Shown here one piece after another: positions 5,902 to 9,381 of a DNA stretch of 9,381 bases. How positions within the stretch are numbered: position 1 is the first letter of the stretch; each line of letters begins with the position of its first letter. The notes under the pieces are model-generated. The model made no database searches. It worked only from the letters and a program-made list of their open reading frames with translations, and was not told where the DNA came from. The stretch spans positions 1 to 9,381 of the forward strand of contig JAOPUY010000504.1 of NCBI GenBank assembly GCA_025963265.1, written 5' to 3'. The stretch is from Frankiales bacterium (lineage in GTDB: Bacteria > Actinomycetota > Actinomycetes > Mycobacteriales > Jatrophihabitantaceae). Both the position numbers and the translations under genes were made by a program.

Positions 5902-6213
5902 TCAAGCGGCGCGTCCGCGCCGAGCTCGAAGGTAGGTGACGCCGCGGTCGATCGAGACGATGACCAGCGCCGAGGCGGCTACGCCGACAACCGTGCCCCA
6001 CGTGCCCCCCTGGCTGACGCCGACTATGAGCAGCAGCAGTCCGCCGAGCAGTCCGCCGATCGCGGCGACCGCGCGCATCGCCGGTCTGGGCACCACGCGC
6101 AGCAGTCGCCACGGATGCAAGCGTCGACCGGCCCGCGCTGCTTGCGGATCGGGAATCCCCAGCTCGGATTCCATCTCCTGCAGAAGCTGACGTTCGCGTT
6201 CGGAAAGCGTCAT
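5902..6213 (-). CDS. DUF3040 family small membrane protein
   Basis: This 103-residue protein fits DUF3040, a family of small membrane proteins found mainly in actinobacteria and of unknown function. It opens with the family's charged amphipathic segment (TLSERERQLLQEMESEL, residues 2-18), followed by a basic linker with an RRLHPWRLLRVVPRP stretch. Two membrane helices follow at about 47-66 (Gly/Leu-rich) and 70-88, and it ends in a basic tail YLRARRGRAA. The N-terminal and C-terminal charge suggests both ends are cytoplasmic. I place the start at ATG 6213 because the conserved LSE motif comes immediately after it. An ATG at 6219 and a TTG at 6243 are in frame but add non-conserved residues. 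TATGAG (6225-6220) lies six bases before ATG 6213 and could be a weak -10. It is probably co-transcribed with the 161-aa gene. Confidence 0.8.
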   Translation of the reverse strand: MTLSERERQLLQEMESELGIPDPQAARAGRRLHPWRLLRVVPRPAMRAVAAIGGLLGGLLLLIVGVSQGGTWGTVVGVAASALVIVSIDRGVTYLRARRGRAA

Positions 6214-6388
6214 GGTCATCTCATATCTCGTCGTGCTCGGCAATCACCCGCGCCGTGCTTTGTCTCCGCGCTCGTTGCAAGGTCAACCACAACCGACGGT
6301 ACGCCGATCGACGGTCCGGCGACGAGTCAACGAACGACAAGCCGGCCCGCTGCCTGGGCACTTATGGTCCTCACGCCGAGCTCTGGCG
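6214..6388. other. 175-bp spacer between the DUF3040 gene and the FUSC gene
   Basis: No convincing gene is seen here. The region should contain the promoter of the minus-strand DUF3040 operon, but no clear -35/-10 pair stands out. A 7-bp direct repeat CGACGGT occurs at 6294-6300 and 6309-6315. The right end overlaps the FUSC terminator-like inverted repeat. Confidence 0.6.
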
Positions 6389-6415
6389 TCAACCACCGTG
6401 CTGGCGCCAAAGCTC
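6378..6415 (-). terminator. Terminator-like inverted repeat spanning the FUSC gene 3' end
   Basis: GAGCTCTGGCG at 6378-6388 is the inverse of CGCCAAAGCTC at 6405-6415 apart from one position, which becomes a G-U pair in the minus-strand RNA. The result is an unbroken 11-bp stem with a 16-nt loop containing the FUSC stop codon (6391-6389). No U-run follows, which is common for actinobacterial terminators. It may alternatively act as a 3'-end stabiliser. Confidence 0.5.
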
Positions 6416-7978
6416 GTTGGTGAACACGCCGTCGAGACGGTGGATCGCGAGCGCCGCCGCGGCCAGGGCCGGCTCCGGCGAGGCCACCGGCGGGCTGGAG
6501 ACAGCACGCGCGGCGGTGCTCGGATCCAGCGACGGCGACATCCGGCGGCGGATGAGTCCCACCTGGCTGGCCAGCGCGCCCAGCGTCTTCCCGGCGGCCG
6601 GGCTGGCCGGCGCCAGCGCCATCCGAGGTGGGCTCAGCGCCGAGCGGACGTCGCTCAACGCGGCGATGACGTCCACGACATGGGACGGGGCGGCCGGGTC
6701 CGAACCGGCGGAGCGGCCCAGCGTCCGGCGGTGCAGCGCGAACGCAGGCAGGAGCTGGCGCAACTCCTCGACCCGGTGACCGAACGCCTCGGCCGTGGCC
6801 GGCGCCGCGGCCGGATCGGTGCGCAACGCCGCGAGGTGCGCGCTAAGCGCGGCCAGCGCGCCAGCGGCCCGACTGCGAAAGACGTCGCCGCTGCGGACCG
6901 GCAGCAGCCACCAGCTGACGCTCACGCCGATCAGCGCTCCGATGGACACCCCGCCCAGGCGCTGCACCAGCTCATTCGACCCGCTGATCCCGTAGAAGCC
7001 GTTGAGCAAGGCCAACACGGCGGTGACGCCGGCGGCCCAGAAACCGTAGCTGCGCGCCCGTAGCCAGACCGCTAGCGCCAGGACCACGAAGATGAGCACC
7101 ACCGCGGTGCGGTCACCGGCCGCAAAACGCGCGGCCAGCAGGGTGGCCACCGCCGTTCCCGCACCGGCTCCGGCCAGCCGCAACACGCTCTTGTGCAGCA
7201 CGTCGCCCCGGCCGCGGTTCCCGCTGCACACCAGATAGCAGGTCAGCACGACCCAGGGCCAGTGTTGCGGGTAGAGCCTGTGGCCGACGAGGAAGGACAA
7301 TCCCAACGCCACGCCCAGTTGGGCCGCCATCTTGGTGCTGGCCGGTACGCGCCTGGAGGTCGGCCGAGCGCCGTCGGGCTCCGGACCCCGGGCCCGCGGC
7401 GGCGTTGGCCGACGGATGAGCGTCGACGCCGCGCCGGGCTCGGGCAACCATCCCAGGCGATGCCCGAGCCAGGTGACCAGGGTGACCCAGCTCAGCGCGA
7501 TGAGGGCGATCACGGCCGGCCACAGGCTGTGCGCCGTCGCTTCGCTGACCGGGACCGGGACGACCAGGATGCCAATGAACGGCAGCGAGATGAGGCTGCC
7601 GACACGCGAGGCGACCGGTCCAAACCGGCGTAGCCAGACCGCTCCGCTTAACGCGAGGACGAAGAGGGCGTCGCCAAGGGCGACGTGCTCGATCATGAGG
7701 TTGCCGACCCGCCCGGCCAGGATGGCGACGATGGGCAAGGTGAGCGCCCGCCGGCCAAGCTCCCGCCATCCGGCGGCCGAGGCCGTCCGACTCAGAGTCA
7801 AGGCGAGCACCACCGCGAGGATGGCGACGTCGGAGTGCAGGTGCGCCGGAGTTTCGAGCAGCAACGCGGACCCGAAGCTCAACAGCACCGCGGCCATCGT
7901 CAGCAGCGCCGGGTGAACACCGGCGCCGGCGGACGGCCGGCCAGCGCGGAGCTGCGTCCACCAGTCTTTGCTAAGCAT
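6389..7978 (-). CDS. FUSC-family (fusaric acid resistance-like) inner-membrane exporter protein
   Basis: This 529-residue membrane protein has the architecture of FUSC/aromatic acid exporter proteins. A first block of about six membrane helices spans residues 24-172, then a hydrophilic Pro/Arg-rich loop (about 175-215). A second helix block at about 218-359 carries the FUSC-type signature HWPWVVLTCYLVCSGNRGRGD (239-259), followed by a Gly/Ala helix at 267-285. A soluble, helical, Ala-rich C-terminal domain covers 365-529. Relatives contribute to export of aromatic or hydroxycinnamic acids and similar toxic weak acids, so a transport role is likely but the substrate is unknown. I chose ATG 7978, which has AGGA (7987-7984) five bases upstream, over an upstream GTG at 8032. 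It is divergent from a MarR regulator, which probably represses it. No membrane-fusion partner is adjacent. L110 uses a rare TTA codon (7651-7649). Confidence 0.87.
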   Translation of the reverse strand: MLSKDWWTQLRAGRPSAGAGVHPALLTMAAVLLSFGSALLLETPAHLHSDVAILAVVLALTLSRTASAAGWRELGRRALTLPIVAILAGRVGNLMIEHVALGDALFVLALSGAVWLRRFGPVASRVGSLISLPFIGILVVPVPVSEATAHSLWPAVIALIALSWVTLVTWLGHRLGWLPEPGAASTLIRRPTPPRARGPEPDGARPTSRRVPASTKMAAQLGVALGLSFLVGHRLYPQHWPWVVLTCYLVCSGNRGRGDVLHKSVLRLAGAGAGTAVATLLAARFAAGDRTAVVLIFVVLALAVWLRARSYGFWAAGVTAVLALLNGFYGISGSNELVQRLGGVSIGALIGVSVSWWLLPVRSGDVFRSRAAGALAALSAHLAALRTDPAAAPATAEAFGHRVEELRQLLPAFALHRRTLGRSAGSDPAAPSHVVDVIAALSDVRSALSPPRMALAPASPAAGKTLGALASQVGLIRRRMSPSLDPSTAARAVSSPPVASPEPALAAAALAIHRLDGVFTNELWRQHGG

Positions 7979-7983
7979 TCGCT

Positions 7984-7987
7984 TCCT
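7984..7987 (-). promoter_or_regulatory. Shine-Dalgarno deciding the FUSC start
   Basis: AGGA (within AGGAAG at 7987-7982) sits five bases before ATG 7978 on the minus strand. This supports that Met rather than the in-frame GTG at 8032, which has no such site and would add 18 residues of hydrophilic sequence. Confidence 0.65.
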
Positions 7988-8003
7988 ACTAGTCACTCTG
8001 AAT

Positions 8004-8015
8004 GCGCGATTGCGC
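8004..8015. repeat. Small inverted repeat in the FUSC-MarR divergent spacer
   Basis: GCGC-GATT-GCGC forms a 4-bp perfect inverted repeat between the two divergent genes, within the leader or promoter region of the FUSC gene. It could be half of an operator, but it is short and GC-rich enough to arise by chance. Confidence 0.25.
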
Positions 8016-8050
8016 TGGGGATAAGGTCCCACCGTCCTCGCTCGTTAGTA

Positions 8051-8067
8051 AGTGATACCGTATGAAT
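8051..8067. promoter_or_regulatory. Candidate MarR operator: dyad over the marR-type start codon
   Basis: The core ATAC-C-GTAT (8055-8063, centre 8059) is a perfect dyad, with further matching pairs at 8053/8065 and 8051/8067. It covers a TANNNT-like box TACCGT (8056-8061) and the ATG at 8062-8064. MarR-family dimers typically bind such AT-containing palindromes in the spacer shared with a divergent target gene and repress both directions. Binding of the adjacent regulator here is inference. Confidence 0.5.
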
Positions 8068-8547
8068 GTGGCTAAGGCAACCGCGTCGGCAACCGCAGAC
8101 ATTCGCCGCGGGGTGACCCGGCTGGCGCGCCGAATGCGCGCTGAGCGCCCGCTCGGCGCGCTCAGCGGAAACAAAATCGGCGTGCTGAGCTATCTGCACC
8201 GGGAGGGCGAGGCGAGCCCGACCGACATCGCCCTGGCCGAGCACCAGCAACCGCAATCGCTCACTCGGGTCTTCGCCGAGTTGGAGCTCGCCGGCCTGCT
8301 CCGGCGCCGCAAGAATCCCAACGACGGGCGCCAGTCGATCCTCGAACTCACCGAGTCGGGGCGTGAGGCCCTGCGTTCAGACATACTCTCGCGCGACCGC
8401 TGGCTAGCCGAGGCCCTCGACTCGTTGACCGAGACCGAGCGTCAGGTGTTGGCCCTGTCGGCGGCAATCATGAACCGGCTGGCCGAGTCGCCCTCGGCCG
8501 ACGCCCAGCTGGCTCAGCCGCGTCCCGAGTCGTTGGCCCTCGGCTAA
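8062..8547 (+). CDS. MarR-family winged-helix transcriptional regulator
   Basis: This 161-residue protein has the MarR plan: dimerisation helices at both ends and a central winged helix-turn-helix. Residues 36-49 (GNKIGVLSYLHREG) match helix 2, and ASPTDIALAEHQQPQSLTRVFAELELAGLL at 51-80 holds the helix-turn-helix and recognition helix. The wing is RRRKNPNDGRQSILELTESG at 81-100, with the typical basic Asp-Gly-Arg turn at 88-90. Such proteins are usually repressors released by phenolic or aromatic ligands. Divergent placement beside the FUSC exporter, with a dyad over its own start, suggests control of both genes. The start could be ATG 8062 or, if the TACCGT box drives a leaderless message, GTG 8068 (third codon); neither has a Shine-Dalgarno. 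The Pro/Ala-rich last 18 residues are non-conserved. Confidence 0.92.
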   Translation: MNVAKATASATADIRRGVTRLARRMRAERPLGALSGNKIGVLSYLHREGEASPTDIALAEHQQPQSLTRVFAELELAGLLRRRKNPNDGRQSILELTESGREALRSDILSRDRWLAEALDSLTETERQVLALSAAIMNRLAESPSADAQLAQPRPESLALG

Positions 8548-8562
8548 CGCGCCTGGTCTCGG

Positions 8563-8595
8563 CATCGGCTCACATCGACCGCTGACTGGCCGATG
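8563..8595 (+). terminator. Terminator-like hairpin after the MarR gene
   Basis: CATCGGC (8563-8569) pairs with GCCGATG (8589-8595): a 7-bp perfect stem with a 19-nt loop, starting 16 bp after the marR stop and followed by TTCTCCC. The large loop and weak T-run make it only a moderate terminator candidate. Confidence 0.4.
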
Positions 8596-8607
8596 TTCTC
8601 CCCCGGA

Positions 8608-8625
8608 GGCGGACAACATTCCGCC
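8608..8625 (+). repeat. Perfect 6-bp hairpin in the leader of the glycine-rich protein gene
   Basis: GGCGGA (8608-8613) and TCCGCC (8620-8625) form a GC-rich stem with a 6-nt loop, 52 bp upstream of GTG 8678. It may belong to a terminator region or to a structured 5' leader. Confidence 0.4.
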
Positions 8626-8633
8626 GAGAATCA

Positions 8634-8649
8634 GCGCTGCCCCCAGCGC
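8634..8649 (+). repeat. Perfect 6-bp hairpin with CCCC loop upstream of the glycine-rich protein gene
   Basis: GCGCTG (8634-8639) and CAGCGC (8644-8649) pair perfectly around a four-C loop. It is the third inverted repeat in this 130-bp spacer and ends 14 bp before the Shine-Dalgarno of the next gene. Confidence 0.4.
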
Positions 8650-8663
8650 GCGATCCGTTATAC

Positions 8664-8670
8664 GGAGAGG
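8664..8670 (+). promoter_or_regulatory. Strong Shine-Dalgarno of the glycine-rich secreted protein
   Basis: GGAGAGG lies seven bases before GTG 8678, the best ribosome-binding site in the window, and fixes a non-ATG start. It overlaps the end of a small inverted repeat CCGT-TAT-ACGG (8655-8665), which could also mask or mark the site. Confidence 0.7.
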
Positions 8671-8677
8671 CCCCCAC

Positions 8678-9381
8678 GTGTTCCAGTCCGCAGCTGTCGG
8701 CTTGCGCAAGTCTCATTGGCACAAAGCCGCGGCTGGAGGCGTTGGCATCATTATCGCCGGCGCTGGGTTGCTGGCCTTTTCCCCCACCGCGGTGGCCACG
8801 ACCTCAGCCTGCACGGACGGTTCCACCCCCGCCTCCGGAGCCACCGTTTCCTGCTCGGCCGCGGGCAATTACACCCTCCACCTGCCCGCTAACACGCTCT
8901 CGGTCGATCTCGACGTCATCGGCGGCGGCGGGGCCGGCGGCCGGTTCACCAGCGGCGGAAACGCCGCCGAGCTCACCGGCACACCGACCTTGCCTAACGG
9001 CACGACCGCCCTGTACGTGGTGGTCGGCGGCGGCGGCCTGACCCACACCAACATCGGAGACATCGGCGTCACCGGCCTCGGCGGCGCGGGCTCGGCCGTC
9101 TTCGCCCTGGATTCGTCCAACGCCGTCCTCGGCAAGGTGGCCATCGCCGGCGGCGGTGGCGGTGGCGGCGCCTTCGCCGGCTCCGGCGGAGACGCTGGGA
9201 GCCCGGGAATCGCTGGGATCGGCTCCATCGCGGGCGGTGCGGCCGTGGGCGCGACGCCCGGCGCGGCGGGCACCCCCGACACCAGCAACGGCGATTCCGG
9301 TGCGAACGGCACCGCCGGCACCACCACGTCCGGGACAACGCTCGGCACCGGCGGGGCCGGTGGCGCTCAACCCACTGGCGG
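8678..9381 (+). CDS. Secreted glycine-rich domain protein (3' end outside window)
   Basis: From GTG 8678 the frame is open to the right edge: 234 codons, no stop. The N-terminus is a Sec-type signal peptide. It has a basic start (RKSHWHK at 10-16), a hydrophobic core at about 17-34 (VGIIIAGAGLLAF), and a likely cleavage after Ala-Val-Ala at 38-40. The mature part has two Cys (45 and 59) that could pair, then a strand-rich stretch NYTLHLPANTLSVDLDVIGG (64-83). That stretch resembles the start of the bacterial glycine-rich domain, in which a beta segment leads into G-rich loops. The rest is Gly/Ala/Thr-rich, with GGGG-type runs at 82-88, about 118-121 and about 158-164, recalling surface or adhesin-like repeats. 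Function is unknown; a cell-surface or extracellular structural role is likely. The missing 3' end may carry a wall-anchor or further repeats. Confidence 0.83.
   Translation, partial: MFQSAAVGLRKSHWHKAAAGGVGIIIAGAGLLAFSPTAVATTSACTDGSTPASGATVSCSAAGNYTLHLPANTLSVDLDVIGGGGAGGRFTSGGNAAELTGTPTLPNGTTALYVVVGGGGLTHTNIGDIGVTGLGGAGSAVFALDSSNAVLGKVAIAGGGGGGGAFAGSGGDAGSPGIAGIGSIAGGAAVGATPGAAGTPDTSNGDSGANGTAGTTTSGTTLGTGGAGGAQPTG

Noticed and set aside
7979..8032. Upstream GTG start for the FUSC protein
   Set aside because: It adds a hydrophilic non-conserved leader and lacks a ribosome-binding site, whereas ATG 7978 has AGGA five bases upstream.
8548..8677. Cyclic-di-AMP (ydaO-type) riboswitch in the leader of the secreted protein
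   Set aside because: Such switches precede secreted cell-wall proteins in actinobacteria, but I could not find the conserved ydaO core here, only generic short hairpins.
8804..9370. Minus-strand frames opposite the glycine-rich gene
   Set aside because: Gly/Ala/Pro/Arg-rich readings are the expected complement of a glycine-codon-rich gene. The plus frame has a signal peptide and a strong ribosome-binding site.

Overview
The window is dense, GC-rich chromosomal DNA with G/C-ending codons and almost no spacer. It suggests a high-GC Gram-positive actinobacterium: it has a DUF3040 protein, Ala/Arg-rich proteins, GTG starts, and several genes whose start codon sits directly behind a TANNNT box with no Shine-Dalgarno (the leaderless mode common in Actinomycetota). 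The genus cannot be fixed from sequence alone. There is no rRNA, tRNA, transposase, integrase, phage gene or CRISPR array, and composition looks even across the window.

Layout. (1) Bases 2-202 hold the 3' end of an unrecognised plus-strand gene, converging on a minus-strand pair: a DUF72 protein followed by trmL, the tRNA wobble-position 2'-O-methyltransferase. (2) Divergent from DUF72 is a plus-strand run: a YbdK-type carboxylate-amine ligase, a TsnR/AviRb-like SpoU rRNA methyltransferase preceded by an 11-bp tandem repeat, a HAD hydrolase coupled to it by a 9-nt gap, and a LysE/RhtB exporter that probably has its own leaderless promoter. (3) A minus-strand group follows: DUF3040 membrane protein, an unrecognised 161-aa protein 13 nt behind it, then a YnfA-family four-helix membrane protein with its own -10 box. 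(4) A minus-strand FUSC (aromatic acid exporter-like) gene lies divergent from a plus-strand MarR regulator. Their 83-bp shared spacer carries a dyad ATAC-C-GTAT over the marR start codon, the layout expected of a self-regulated efflux switch. (5) After a 130-bp spacer with three consecutive inverted repeats, a secreted glycine-rich protein begins and runs off the right edge.

Three of the thirteen genes encode likely small-molecule exporters or small membrane transport-type proteins (LysE, YnfA, FUSC), and two encode SPOUT-fold RNA 2'-O-methyltransferases. I see no clear new multi-gene defence or biosynthetic system. The most informative signals are the repeated leaderless-promoter geometry, the MarR dyad, the 11-bp repeat array and the structured leader of the glycine-rich secreted protein.
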